DNA of 64,000 bases, taken from NCBI RefSeq assembly GCF_026421305.1, contig NZ_JAPJBQ010000007.1:186001-250000 (forward strand), read 5' to 3'. The notes beneath the pieces were generated by a model that worked only from the letters and a program-made list of their open reading frames with translations, had not been told where the DNA came from and made no database searches. Shown piece after piece: positions 25,731 through 34,314 of this stretch. The position numbers were made by a program, and so were the translations under genes. Numbering within the stretch: position 1 is the first letter of the stretch; every line of letters starts with the position of its first letter. Source of the DNA: Dyella silvae (GTDB lineage Bacteria; Pseudomonadota; Gammaproteobacteria; Xanthomonadales; Rhodanobacteraceae).

Positions 25731-26681
25731 ATGGAAGACTTTGCAGCAATCTCTGCCTTCGTCCGGGTGGTTGAGGCCAAGAGCTTCGCCGCCGCCGCCG
25801 CCCAGCTCGGCATGACCCCCTCAGGTGTCAGCCGAGCCGTATCGCGCCTTGAAGAGAGCCTGGGTGCCCGGCTGCTCTACCGATCTACGCGTTCGCTGCG
25901 TTTGACCGACGATGGCGCCGCGTTCCACGCACGTTGCAAGGAAATCCTTGCTGATCTGACCGAGGCCACCGAGGCTCTGGGCTACGCCAGCCGCAAGCCC
26001 ACGGGCAAGCTGCGCATCGGTGCGCCGGCGGCGGTGGGGCGTACGGTGATCATCCCGAGGCTGGCGGAATTCGAGCAGCGCTATCCGGATATCCGGCTGG
26101 AGCTCTCGATGTGCGATTACCCCTACGACCTCAATGAGGAAGGCATCGATTGCGCGGTGCGCGTGGGGCCGCTGGAGGATTCCAGCCTGATTGCTCGCAA
26201 GATCGGTTACCTGCGCAACGTGATCATCGCCTCGCCGGAGTACCTGGCCAAACACGGTGCGCCGCAGAGCATCGAGGACCTGAAGAACCATCGCTGCATC
26301 AACTACATCATGCCCAACGGGCGCCCGCGCCAGTGGCAGTTCGACACGCCGAGCGGTCAGGTCGCCGTGGATATCGATGCGCATCTGCTGATCAACGATG
26401 CGGAATCGGTGATCCAGGCGGTGGTTTCCGGATTGGGCATTACCCAGGCGCCGCATGTCATCGCCGCCTGCATGCTGGACATGGGCAAGCTCGAGCTGGT
26501 GATGACTGACACCATTTCCGCCGGCAAGCCGGTGTGGATCGTCTACCCGCAGAAGAAGCACCTGTCCGCGCGCGTGCAGTGCTTTATCGAGTGGGTGCGC
26601 GAGGTGTTCGAGCAGACCAACGAGCCGGGTAAGCACAAGAAGCCGGTGGTCTCGGCGGTGCCGCAGCGGTTGAGCGCGTAA
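25731..26681 (+). CDS. LysR-family transcriptional regulator of the efflux operon
   Basis: A 316-residue LysR protein of the CrgA-like group. The N-terminal HTH is 'FVRVVEAKSFAAAAAQLGMTPSGVSRAVSRLEESLGARLLYRSTR' (residues 9-53); the substrate-binding domain starts at 'GKLRIGAPAAVGRTVIIPRLAEF'. It is divergent from the RND adaptor gene, as MexT is for MexEF-OprN, although membership of the MexT clade is not established. The start at 25731 is preferred over 25716 because 'MEDFAAISAFV' is the family beginning. Confidence 0.93.
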   Translation: MEDFAAISAFVRVVEAKSFAAAAAQLGMTPSGVSRAVSRLEESLGARLLYRSTRSLRLTDDGAAFHARCKEILADLTEATEALGYASRKPTGKLRIGAPAAVGRTVIIPRLAEFEQRYPDIRLELSMCDYPYDLNEEGIDCAVRVGPLEDSSLIARKIGYLRNVIIASPEYLAKHGAPQSIEDLKNHRCINYIMPNGRPRQWQFDTPSGQVAVDIDAHLLINDAESVIQAVVSGLGITQAPHVIAACMLDMGKLELVMTDTISAGKPVWIVYPQKKHLSARVQCFIEWVREVFEQTNEPGKHKKPVVSAVPQRLSA

Positions 26682-26725
26682 GCGCGGGGTCTTTTCAAAT
26701 CCACCGGTGAGCTTCGCTATCGCCC

Positions 26726-26819
26726 CACCGTCATCCCCGCGAAAGCGGGGATCCAGCGACTTTCGGTTTACCTCAGCGCTCAAAGGCACTGGATCCCCGC
26801 TTTCGCGGGGATGACGGTG
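26726..26819. repeat. Two-unit palindromic repeat (dRS3/BIME-like), copy 3
   Basis: A 94-base element in which CACCGTCATCCCCGCGAAAG and its inverted partner CTTTCGCGGGGATGACGGTG bracket a 34-base centre; each half forms its own short hairpin. It sits between the convergent LysR and uppP genes and could terminate both. Confidence 0.85.
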
Positions 26820-26831
26820 CAGGGTATTCCG

Positions 26832-27629
26832 TTACGCCCCTGCCGGAATCAGCAGCAACAACGCCACGCCCAGCGCAATGCGATAGATCGCAAACGGCGT
26901 AAAGCGATGGCTGCGGATGTAGCCGAGCAGCCACTTCACCGCGATGAACGCGACGATGGCCGACACCACAAAGCCGACGCCAAAGGCGGTCCAGTCCTCG
27001 TGGTGCACACCGCCTTCCTTCAACACCTTGAGCAACTCGTAACCGCTGGCGGCATACATGGTGGGAATGCCGACCAGGAAAGCGAACTCCGTCGCCGCTG
27101 CGCGATTGCTGGTGCCGGCAAGCATGGCGGTGAAGATGGTCGCCGCCGAGCGCGACGTGCCCGGGAAAATGCCAGCCACCATCTGAGCAAAGCCAACCAG
27201 AATCGCCACGCGCCACGTCACCTGCGTGCGGTCGGGCTGGCGGGCGGCGAGCCGTTCCGCCGCGATCATCCAGAAGCCACCGATGACCAGCGCCCATGCC
27301 ACCGGGGTCACCGCCTCGGGCAGCTTGAAGCCGAGTTTCACGGCAATGAAGCCGAGCACGGCGGTGATCATGAAGGCGACAAACAGCTTCGCCAGATAGT
27401 CGCGGTTGGCCGGGTCACGCCACTGCGTGAACAGGTTCCAGATGCGGTTCCAGTAGATAAAAGTCACCGCGAGAATCGCGCCGGCCTGGATGCCGACATT
27501 GAACAGATCCGAGCGCTCGCCCAAACCGAACTTCTCGGCAATCAGCAGGTGACCTGTGCTGGAAATGGGAAGGAATTCGGTGATGCCCTCGACGATGCCG
27601 AGCAGGATGACGTTGATGAGATCGCTCAC
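26832..27629 (-). CDS. uppP: Undecaprenyl-diphosphate phosphatase
   Basis: A 265-residue polytopic enzyme (UppP/BacA) that recycles the C55 lipid carrier for peptidoglycan synthesis at the inner membrane. The catalytic signatures are 'GIVEGITEFLPISSTGHLL' (EGxxE...PxSSTGHL) and 'AGIFPGTSRSAATI' (PGxSRSxxT). Length is normal (265-275). It uses a GTG start at 27629 preceded by GGAG. It overproduces bacitracin resistance in other species. Confidence 0.96.
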   Translation of the reverse strand: MSDLINVILLGIVEGITEFLPISSTGHLLIAEKFGLGERSDLFNVGIQAGAILAVTFIYWNRIWNLFTQWRDPANRDYLAKLFVAFMITAVLGFIAVKLGFKLPEAVTPVAWALVIGGFWMIAAERLAARQPDRTQVTWRVAILVGFAQMVAGIFPGTSRSAATIFTAMLAGTSNRAAATEFAFLVGIPTMYAASGYELLKVLKEGGVHHEDWTAFGVGFVVSAIVAFIAVKWLLGYIRSHRFTPFAIYRIALGVALLLLIPAGA

Positions 27630-27746
27630 GAAAACTCCGGTGGTGGGCGGGCGCCGGTTCCATACCGGCGCAAAGGGGCATAGCTTAAGGGACCGGGGTG
27701 GCGTTTTTGGGGCGAGACCTTGTTAGCACCCTTTGTCCCCCCTCAC

Positions 27747-27830
27747 CGTCATTCCGGCGAAGGCCGGAATCCAGCGCCGTTGAGTGAGTCAGAGCAAAGT
27801 CACTGGATTCCGGCCTTCGCCGGAATGACG
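27747..27830. repeat. Two-unit palindromic repeat (dRS3/BIME-like), copy 4
   Basis: An 84-base element starting CGTCATTCCGGCGAAGGCCG and ending CGGCCTTCGCCGGAATGACG, with centre CCAGCG...CACTGG, like the other copies. It lies in the 379-base gap between divergent uppP and glnA, just upstream of the NtrC site. Confidence 0.85.
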
Positions 27831-27845
27831 TGATCGGATTAGAAA

Positions 27846-27862
27846 TGCCCCATAATGGTGCA
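27846..27862 (+). promoter_or_regulatory. NtrC-binding site upstream of glnA
   Basis: TGCCCCATAATGGTGCA is a 17-mer matching the TGCACCA-N3-TGGTGCA enhancer consensus with one mismatch. A second half-site, TAGTGCA, is at 27879-27885. The centre is about 120 bases upstream of the predicted sigma-54 start site, a normal enhancer distance. Confidence 0.75.
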
Positions 27863-27947
27863 AATCACCGTTTCATTTTAGTGCAATAAAGTCATATCAA
27901 TATGGGTGGCAGCAGCCTAACTTATTGATATGGCAGACATCCATCGC

Positions 27948-27964
27948 TTGGCACGCGCCTTGCT
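27948..27964 (+). promoter_or_regulatory. Sigma-54 promoter of glnA
   Basis: TTGGCACGCGCCTTGCT contains the invariant -24 GG (27950-27951) and -12 GC (27962-27963), exactly ten bases apart, within a near-perfect TTGGCAC-N5-TTGC consensus. Transcription would start near 27975, giving a leader of about 34 bases before the glnA ATG. Confidence 0.88.
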
Positions 27965-28008
27965 CAGAACCACACGTTTCCTCACCTTCTATCCCGCCGA
28001 GGTTGTCC

Positions 28009-29424
28009 ATGTCGTCCGCCGTCCAGAAAGTGCTCGATCAGATCCAGGAACACGAGGTCGAATTCGTCGACTTCCGTTTTGCCGACATGCTCGGCAAGCA
28101 TCACCACGTCACGTTCCCGGCTCATGCCATCGACGAAGGCACGTTCGAGGACGGCAAGATGTTCGACGGTTCGTCGATCGCCGGCTGGAAGGGCATCAAT
28201 GAATCGGACATGGTGCTGATGCCGGATCCGGACACGGCCTACATCGACCCGTTCAGCCAGCACACGCAGATGGTGCTGCACTGCGACGTGCTCGAGCCGT
28301 CGACCATGCAGGCTTACGGCCGCGACCCGCGCTCCATCGCCAAGCGCGGTGAGGCATTCCTCAAGTCCACCGGCATCGCCGACACCGCCTACTTCGGTCC
28401 GGAGCCGGAGTTCTTCATTTTCGATTCCGTGCGCTGGCAGAACGACATGGGCCGCGTGTTCTACGAAATCGGCTCCGAAGAAGCCGCATGGAGCTCGCGC
28501 TACAAGTACGAAGACAACAACACCGGTCACCGTCCGGGCGTGAAGGGCGGCTACTTCCCCGTCAGCCCGGTCGACTCGCTGGGCGACCTGCGCGCTGACA
28601 TGTGCAAGGTGCTCGAGTCGCTGGGCCAGGTGGTGGAAGTGCACCACCACGAAGTGGCCAACGCTGGCCAGTGCGAGATCGGCGTGAAGTTCAACACGCT
28701 GGTGCAGAAGGCCGACGAACTGATGACCATGAAGTACGTCATCAAGAACGTCGCCCATCAGAACGGCAAGACCGTCACCTTCATGCCCAAGCCCATCGTC
28801 GGCGACAACGGCAGCGGCATGCACGTGCACCAGTCGCTCGCGAAGGACGGCAACAACCTGTTCGCCGGCGACCTGTACGGCGGCCTGTCGCAGACGGCGC
28901 TGTGGTACATCGGCGGCATCTTCAAGCACGCCAAGGCCATCAACGCCTTCGCCAACTCCACCACCAACAGCTACAAGCGTCTGGTGCCGGGCTTCGAAGC
29001 CCCGGTGATGCTGGCGTACTCGGCCCGCAACCGTTCGGCCAGCTGCCGCATTCCGTACGTGTCGAGCCCGAAGGGCCGCCGCATCGAAGTGCGCTTCCCC
29101 GATCCGATGAACTCCGGCTACCTCGTGTTCACCGCGCTGATGATGGCCGGCCTCGACGGCATCATCAACAAGATCGACCCGGGTGCGCCGAGCGACAAGG
29201 ACCTGTACGACCTGCCGCCGGAAGAAGAGAAGAACATCCCCCAGGTGTGCTCGAGCCTCGACGAAGCGCTGAACGCGCTCGACAAGGACCGCGACTTCCT
29301 CAAGGCCGGCGGCGTGTTCAACGACGACTTCATCGATGCCTACATCGAACTGAAGATGCAGGAAGTGACCCGTTACCGCGCCAGCACGCATCCGCTGGAA
29401 TTCCAGATGTACTACGCGCTCTGA
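28009..29424 (+). CDS. glnA: Glutamine synthetase, type I
   Basis: A 471-residue GSI enzyme making glutamine from glutamate, ammonia and ATP. Diagnostic segments are '[18 protein letters not shown]', '[18 protein letters not shown]', the ATP region '[17 protein letters not shown]' and the active-site flap '[12 protein letters not shown]'. Tyr400 in '[10 protein letters not shown]' is the conserved adenylylation site, so activity control by GlnE is expected. The ATG at 28009 is the family start. Expression is under a sigma-54 promoter with an upstream NtrC site, and ntrBC lies 12 kb away. Confidence 0.97.
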   Translation: MSSAVQKVLDQIQEHEVEFVDFRFADMLGKHHHVTFPAHAIDEGTFEDGKMFDGSSIAGWKGINESDMVLMPDPDTAYIDPFSQHTQMVLHCDVLEPSTMQAYGRDPRSIAKRGEAFLKSTGIADTAYFGPEPEFFIFDSVRWQNDMGRVFYEIGSEEAAWSSRYKYEDNNTGHRPGVKGGYFPVSPVDSLGDLRADMCKVLESLGQVVEVHHHEVANAGQCEIGVKFNTLVQKADELMTMKYVIKNVAHQNGKTVTFMPKPIVGDNGSGMHVHQSLAKDGNNLFAGDLYGGLSQTALWYIGGIFKHAKAINAFANSTTNSYKRLVPGFEAPVMLAYSARNRSASCRIPYVSSPKGRRIEVRFPDPMNSGYLVFTALMMAGLDGIINKIDPGAPSDKDLYDLPPEEEKNIPQVCSSLDEALNALDKDRDFLKAGGVFNDDFIDAYIELKMQEVTRYRASTHPLEFQMYYAL

Positions 29425-29447
29425 TCGCGAACCCACATGTGGAAGAG

Positions 29448-29479
29448 AACAACGGGCGCTTCGGCGCCCGTTGTTTTTT
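29448..29479 (+). terminator. Rho-independent terminator of glnA
   Basis: A perfect 12-bp stem (29448-29459 with 29464-29475), a stable TTCG tetraloop and a T6 run (29474-29479) lie 23 bases after the glnA stop. Confidence 0.95.
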
Positions 29480-29532
29480 GGGGTACTGGCGCGCGGCGAA
29501 ACCCCTCTACGGCGCCCCGCTGGCGAAGCGCC

Positions 29533-30696
29533 TCAGCGCCCCGATTCGTTGCCAAAATCCACCACGCTCAACGGTGCTGGAAATTCGTTTTGCCGCATGT
29601 CGGCATCCGGAAGAGCCTGCCATGGCTGACCTTGCGCAAACGTATCAATCGTCGCGTAGGAACCAAGCAGGCGGAATCGGTCCAGCCCATAAGGCAAACC
29701 TTCGGCAGCGAGCGGTGCGTTGGCGTCGCTCACATGAAAATGCAGGTGCGGGCCGGTCGATTCGCCGGTGAAGCCGAGCTTTCCGATGACCTGTCCGCGC
29801 CGCACGTGCTCGCCGGGCCTGACGGCAATGCTTCCGGGCTTGAGATGTTCGTAGAACGCGAAACGGCCATCGCCGAGATCCAGCGCCACATAATTGCCCG
29901 CTGCGTTCTCCAGCGGCGCCTTGTGCGCCATGCCTTCGGCAAGCGAACTCGCCTCGGCGACACCTTCGCCGATGGACGCCACCACGGCGTCCGTCACCGC
30001 GAGCACATCGGCGCCGTAGCCGAACCATTGCGATGCCAGCTTGCCGTCGCCGCGAGCAAATCCGCCGTGGGGACCGACGCGAATCCAGTCGATGGCGAAG
30101 CGCCCGGGCACATGCACAGCGCCGTTCACGGCATACAGCACACGTCGATGCCCCCGCTCCCAGCGTGCATCGTAGATGGCGACCCATGGACCGCCACGCA
30201 GGGGCGGACCCAGTTCGGATACGTTGGACGGCTGCACGATCAGTGCTGCGCCATCCACCGTCGCGGTACCTGGCTCCGCCCCCGCCCTGACATACGTGGC
30301 ACGGTGGACCAGCCGCAGCGGCTGAGTAACACGGTCCTTCAGCGGCACCGATAAATAAACCACGGCATCGATGCCCGGTGGCCATTGCGTGCGAAGCGCT
30401 TCGGCGGGCCGATCGCTACGTCCGATGGCATGGCTGAGCGCGTCACCTTCGATCTCTGCCAGAGTCTGACCCTGATCATCCAACACGCTGATGCGCTGAA
30501 GCGTCAGGGGTTCTTTGGCAAAGTTGGTGAGGTGCAACTCGTACAGCAAGGATGTCCGGCCATCGACGTTGACCGGTTCAGGCATCCATGCCACGCGCAT
30601 ATCAAACGACTGTTGCTGCGGTGCGCGTTGCGCCAGGGCCGCGCCGACCAAAAGCACACCAAGCAGCGCGAACAGGGTTTTGAACCATGAATGCAT
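29533..30696 (-). CDS. Secreted M23-family (LytM-like) metallopeptidase
   Basis: A 387-residue protein with a signal peptide (MHSWFKTLFALLGVLLVGAALA), a long N-terminal beta-rich region and a C-terminal M23 domain. The second zinc motif is clear ('STGPHLHFHVSD', HxH), as are 'NYVALDLGDGRFAFYEHLKPGSI' and 'VRRGQVIGKLGFTGES'. The usual HxxxD first motif is not evident; 'GRFAIDWI' occupies that place, so one ligand may differ. The start at 30696 is chosen for the signal peptide; the frame is open to 30762. A peptidoglycan endopeptidase role is inferred. Confidence 0.85.
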   Translation of the reverse strand: MHSWFKTLFALLGVLLVGAALAQRAPQQQSFDMRVAWMPEPVNVDGRTSLLYELHLTNFAKEPLTLQRISVLDDQGQTLAEIEGDALSHAIGRSDRPAEALRTQWPPGIDAVVYLSVPLKDRVTQPLRLVHRATYVRAGAEPGTATVDGAALIVQPSNVSELGPPLRGGPWVAIYDARWERGHRRVLYAVNGAVHVPGRFAIDWIRVGPHGGFARGDGKLASQWFGYGADVLAVTDAVVASIGEGVAEASSLAEGMAHKAPLENAAGNYVALDLGDGRFAFYEHLKPGSIAVRPGEHVRRGQVIGKLGFTGESTGPHLHFHVSDANAPLAAEGLPYGLDRFRLLGSYATIDTFAQGQPWQALPDADMRQNEFPAPLSVVDFGNESGR

Positions 30697-30924
30697 GACG
30701 GCCGCTCCCGCTCGGTTGGGGTGCCCAGCTTCAGGGGCGCTGGCGAACGGTACCAATGCCATATGTCATTGCGAGCGGCCCTTGTACGACCGCTGCTCGG
30801 ACAGCACAGGACGCTATGGTGCGCCGGGATGTCGCGCCGAGTCAGCTTAGGTCAGACAAAAGTGGGGCATCATCGCTACCTTCGACAACAGCGATAGACA
30901 GGTCGCGAAGACTGGGTGTTCCGA

Positions 30925-32187
30925 ATGATCAAGAGCTGGCAGGCCGTCACATTTTCCATCGTGCTCAGCGCAGTGCTGGTTGCGTTTGACGTGCCATCAG
31001 GTGACTGGTGGTCGACCAGCGCTTTCAGCCTCGCGGCGGGCGTGGCAGCGCTGTCGATGATGGGTATCGCGGCGGTGTTGAGTGCGCGGCTGGCATGGGT
31101 CGAGTCGCTGTTTGGCGGGCTCGATCGCCTCTATCTCGTGCACAAGTGGCTCGCCGTCTGGGCACTGGGGTTGGCATCGTTCCACCTGGTTTTTCACGCG
31201 GGCATGCAGGGCTGGAACACAGCGCCGATCATCGCGATGCCGCGCGACGTCACGCGCTTTCTGCGGCAGTTCTCGTTTGTCGGTGTGATGTTTATCGTGC
31301 TGCTGGCGCTGAACCGGAACATCCCTTATCGGGTATGGCGGCAGTGGCACAAACTGTCGGGGCCGTTGTTCATCGTAGTCATCCTGCACTGGCTCAGCAT
31401 CAAGTCGCCGGTTGCGTGGACGAGTCCCGCAGGTCTCTGGATGGCGCTGACGACCGGGGCAGGCGTCGTGGCCGCGTTGTACAAGCTGGTGTTGTATCGC
31501 TTCGTCTCCGGTCAGGCGGAATATCGAGTGGTGGCAGTGTCGCCGGGCAAAGCGGCCATCCATCTGGAACTGGAACCGGTCGGTAAACCGATCGCCTTCA
31601 CGCCTGGACAGTTCGGTTTTCTGCGCATGAAGCACGACGGTCTGCGCGAACCGCATCCATTCACCATTGCGAGTGGACAGCACCCCGATGGCCGCGTGGA
31701 CTTTGTGATCCGCGCGCTGGGCGACTTCACCAGCCAACTCGTTGCCAACGTGCGTGTGGGCATGCTGGCCGATATCTATGCACCGCATGGCCGCTTTACC
31801 CGCAACACACAAGCGCCGCGCGAAGTGTGGATTGGCGGCGGCGTGGGCATCTCGCCGTTCATCGCCTGGCTCAAGGACAGCGAAGCCGGCGGCTTCGAGC
31901 ACGTCACCTTGTTCTACTTCTATACGCCAGGCCGGGAATTCCCCGAGGTGCCTGTGCTGCAGGCCATGGCTGATCGTCGTGGCGTCACGCTGGTGCCGGT
32001 ACCGGATGGCCCCATCAGCCCGACGTTTCAGCAGCGCTTCGGTGCCATCGTGCGCGAGATCGGCGGGCCGTCCGTGGACGTCTCGTTCTGCGGCCCATCG
32101 GGGCTGCTGCACGTCATTCGCGCCCAGATGCACGCGGATGGCGTACCGGAGACGAACTTGCGCTACGAGTACTTCAACTTCCGCTGA
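30925..32187 (+). CDS. Ferric-reductase-like flavoprotein (ferredoxin reductase family)
   Basis: A 420-residue membrane oxidoreductase. The N-terminal half has five to six helices with paired His heme ligands ('LVHKWLAVWALGLASFHLVFH' and 'RQWHKLSGPLFIVVILHWL'). The C-terminal half is an FNR-type module: FAD site 'PHPFTIASG', NAD(P) loop 'WIGGGVGISPFIAWL' and the terminal 'DVSFCGPSGL...YEYFNFR'. It would pass electrons from NAD(P)H through FAD and heme across the membrane, perhaps to ferric iron or oxygen. A GTG three codons upstream (30916) is an alternative start. Confidence 0.9.
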   Translation: MIKSWQAVTFSIVLSAVLVAFDVPSGDWWSTSAFSLAAGVAALSMMGIAAVLSARLAWVESLFGGLDRLYLVHKWLAVWALGLASFHLVFHAGMQGWNTAPIIAMPRDVTRFLRQFSFVGVMFIVLLALNRNIPYRVWRQWHKLSGPLFIVVILHWLSIKSPVAWTSPAGLWMALTTGAGVVAALYKLVLYRFVSGQAEYRVVAVSPGKAAIHLELEPVGKPIAFTPGQFGFLRMKHDGLREPHPFTIASGQHPDGRVDFVIRALGDFTSQLVANVRVGMLADIYAPHGRFTRNTQAPREVWIGGGVGISPFIAWLKDSEAGGFEHVTLFYFYTPGREFPEVPVLQAMADRRGVTLVPVPDGPISPTFQQRFGAIVREIGGPSVDVSFCGPSGLLHVIRAQMHADGVPETNLRYEYFNFR

Positions 32188-32254
32188 GGCTTGTGGACAG
32201 AACTGCAAGGTTCAGTTGAGCGCCTGACAACGCAGACACTTTTCGATTCGTCGG

Positions 32255-32392
32255 ATGCTGATGCGAGCTCTGGCGTGCCGATGGTACGAACTGGATGGCA
32301 ATCGCCGGGTGGGCGGCGGCGGGACATTACGCGCGGAAACGCAGCTGCGGTATGTCAGTGCGCTGGTTTGTCATTCGCCTTGGCTTCGTTAG
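32255..32392 (+). pseudogene. Possible remnant of a GNAT C-terminus
   Basis: Reading from 32255, 45 codons end at TAG 32390-32392 and include 'ACRWYELDGNRRVGGGGTL' and 'LRYVSAL'. This resembles the last strand-helix-strand of GNAT acetyltransferases (xxFYExxGWxxxGxxxxxxxxLRYxxxL), but no catalytic core precedes it. It overlaps the 3' end of the convergent S41 gene. The match is by eye and may be chance. Confidence 0.25.
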
Positions 32393-33371
32393 TCATCGCC
32401 GCGTGTGCCAGTTCGAGTGCCTTGTCGAGCGCTAGCTCGGGCGGGGTTGGTACATCCGGCTTCACGCCCACACCCTGCCAGTCGGTGCCGGTGATGGGAT
32501 TGATCGAGCGCATTTCCGGCAACTTGATCAGGAAGTGATCGGTGAGGCGCCGACGCTCATACGGATGCGCCCCACCGCCGCTGGCTTCGCCCACCACGGT
32601 GACGCGCTTCATGGCCTGCAGGTCGTAAGCGAAAGCTTCAGCGGCGGAAAAGGTCTTGTGCGAGATGAGTACATAGACCGGTTTGACGCCGCCGAATCGG
32701 CGGCCGGCCACCCACACTGGCGACATGGCACGGGTGAGCCGATTGCTCGGGCGATCATAGATGGCGCTCATTTCCGCCGGCTGGTCCAGCAGATATGCGG
32801 CCATCAGCATCTCCATGCTGCTGTCGCCGCCGCCGTTGTTGCGCAAGTCGATGATCAAGGCTTTGGACTGCGCCAGCAGGGTCATCGCGGATTGCAGCAT
32901 GTCGGCCGCCACGCGCGGCGGTGCGAACACGCGCAGGTCGAGGTACCCAATGTCACCATCGAGACGTCGCACGCTCTCGAAGCCATGGTTGATAGCCGGG
33001 CCGGCCCAACTGTCGTCGTCTTCTTCGTATTGATCGGCAGCCTTCGCATCGGGCATCGGTACGGGCTGCACGCTGTAGTTGATGCGAAAGTGTCCGTCGC
33101 CGGATAGTTTGCGCAGCTCGGTGGTCAGCGCCTGGGCGAACGCTTCGGGATCGCGAACACCCTTGAACGCATCGGTGTTGGCCTGCTGGCGAATGGTCTG
33201 GGCGACCTTGAGCCCCAATGCCTGATCCACATAGCGAGCCTGGATCACCTCGGCAGCTCGTTCGATCACCTCACGTTGCCCGTCCGCTGTGATCACCGAA
33301 GCGTCGAGTTCGGTCGCGGTGGCACAGCAGAAGCCAAGGGTCAATGACATGGCAAGCAGGATGCGTTTCAT
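32355..33371 (-). CDS. Secreted S41-family peptidase
   Basis: A 338-residue protein with a signal peptide (MKRILLAMSLTLGFCCATA). It has an N-terminal helical lid ('REVIERAAEVIQARYVDQALG') and an IRBP/tail-specific-protease core: 'DIGYLDLRVFAPP', 'ALIIDLRNNGGGDSSMEMLMAAYLL', the nucleophile region 'VLISHKTFSAAEAFAYDLQ' and 'VVGEASGGGAHPYERRRL'. No PDZ domain is visible, as in the IRBP-like subgroup. Substrate unknown. It stands alone. Confidence 0.88.
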   Translation of the reverse strand: MKRILLAMSLTLGFCCATATELDASVITADGQREVIERAAEVIQARYVDQALGLKVAQTIRQQANTDAFKGVRDPEAFAQALTTELRKLSGDGHFRINYSVQPVPMPDAKAADQYEEDDDSWAGPAINHGFESVRRLDGDIGYLDLRVFAPPRVAADMLQSAMTLLAQSKALIIDLRNNGGGDSSMEMLMAAYLLDQPAEMSAIYDRPSNRLTRAMSPVWVAGRRFGGVKPVYVLISHKTFSAAEAFAYDLQAMKRVTVVGEASGGGAHPYERRRLTDHFLIKLPEMRSINPITGTDWQGVGVKPDVPTPPELALDKALELAHAAMTNEAKANDKPAH

Positions 33372-33567
33372 AGAGGGGCCTGGCTGGGATGGCTGCGTGA
33401 GCTACGCCAAATATTCCGGCACGTTGATCAAACGATAGGCATGGGCGTCGCGGTAGTTCACAGCGAGTGCTTGTGATGTCGAAAGGGGAGCTGTCGACGA
33501 AGTAGCGTGGTGGACGTGTAACGTTGGCCGTTGCTCGCGAGTCACCGTGCCCGCACAAGGTGGGCAA

Positions 33568-34125
33568 TCACGCATCGTTCGTTCGTTTCTTCTTCGCGGC
33601 ACCCTTGCTCGCACCTGCAGTGTGCTTTCTCGCAGCGCTCCTGCCAGATGGCGACTCCGCAACGGATAGTCGCGAGCGCGCTTTCGCCATTCGATCGCCG
33701 AACGATTCCACTTCAAGTGCCGCGATGGCCTCGCCGAGTGACTGCGCCAGGGGGCGCGGTAGCGATGCATCGAGGCTTTCGCCGGCCATCTGCGTTACCT
33801 TCCAGCATTCGCGCAGTCGCGGAAGCATCGCGCGACCGCGGGGCGATAGACGAATCAGTCGTTGGCGACCGTCGACCAGCCCAGGTTCGGAGTCGAGCAG
33901 CCCTTCCTTGATCATCAAGGCCACGGTCTGTGTCGCTGCCGGTTGAGTGATCTTCGCCGCCTCGGCAATCTGCCCGATCGTGCATGGCTCGCACGCGATC
34001 AATGCGCGCATCACCGGCGTGTATCGAGGTCGATAGCGAAGTCCTGCCGATGCGTAAGCTTCTTCCACCGCGCCGTCGAGCAGTTCGATCAAATGGCGTA
34101 ATTGGGTACCGAGTCCGGGCATCAT
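33568..34125 (-). CDS. MarR-family transcriptional regulator
   Basis: A 185-residue regulator. The winged helix is at 'YTPVMRALIACEPCTIGQIAEAAKITQPAATQTVALMIKEGLLDSEPGLVDGRQRLIRLSPRGRAMLP' (about residues 30-96), flanked by dimerisation helices. The C-terminus is a Lys/Arg/Ser/Ala-rich tail ('SAARKHTAGASKGAAKKKR'), unusual for MarR proteins and possibly a non-specific DNA-binding extension. The start is ATG 34125; an upstream ATG at 34161 would read through the operator. It is divergent from the enol-lactonase-like gene. Confidence 0.9.
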   Translation of the reverse strand: MMPGLGTQLRHLIELLDGAVEEAYASAGLRYRPRYTPVMRALIACEPCTIGQIAEAAKITQPAATQTVALMIKEGLLDSEPGLVDGRQRLIRLSPRGRAMLPRLRECWKVTQMAGESLDASLPRPLAQSLGEAIAALEVESFGDRMAKARSRLSVAESPSGRSAARKHTAGASKGAAKKKRTNDA

Positions 34126-34137
34126 GTGGACATATAT

Positions 34138-34149
34138 ATAAGCGCTTAT
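34138..34149. promoter_or_regulatory. Candidate MarR operator
   Basis: The perfect 12-base palindrome ATAAGCGCTTAT lies 13 bases upstream of the marR-type start codon, in an AT-rich run, between it and the divergent hydrolase gene. MarR proteins usually bind such dyads over their own promoter. Confidence 0.5.
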
Positions 34150-34314
34150 GTAATGTGTCAAGCACAGCTGATGAGAGGGCTGGTGTGGCTGCAGGGCGGT
34201 ACGCGACCGCTTTACAGCGCAACTCGGGTGCCGCGCTCCTCAGCTGTAAATGGAAGTCCGTTTACACCAAAGGGCGCAGGCCCTTCCCACATCATCCCCA
34301 AGGAAGAAAGCACC

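Noticed and set aside
27982..29436. A 484-codon open frame antisense to glnA
   Set aside because: glnA on the plus strand is unmistakable; the antisense product has no known pattern and is His/Val/Arg-rich.
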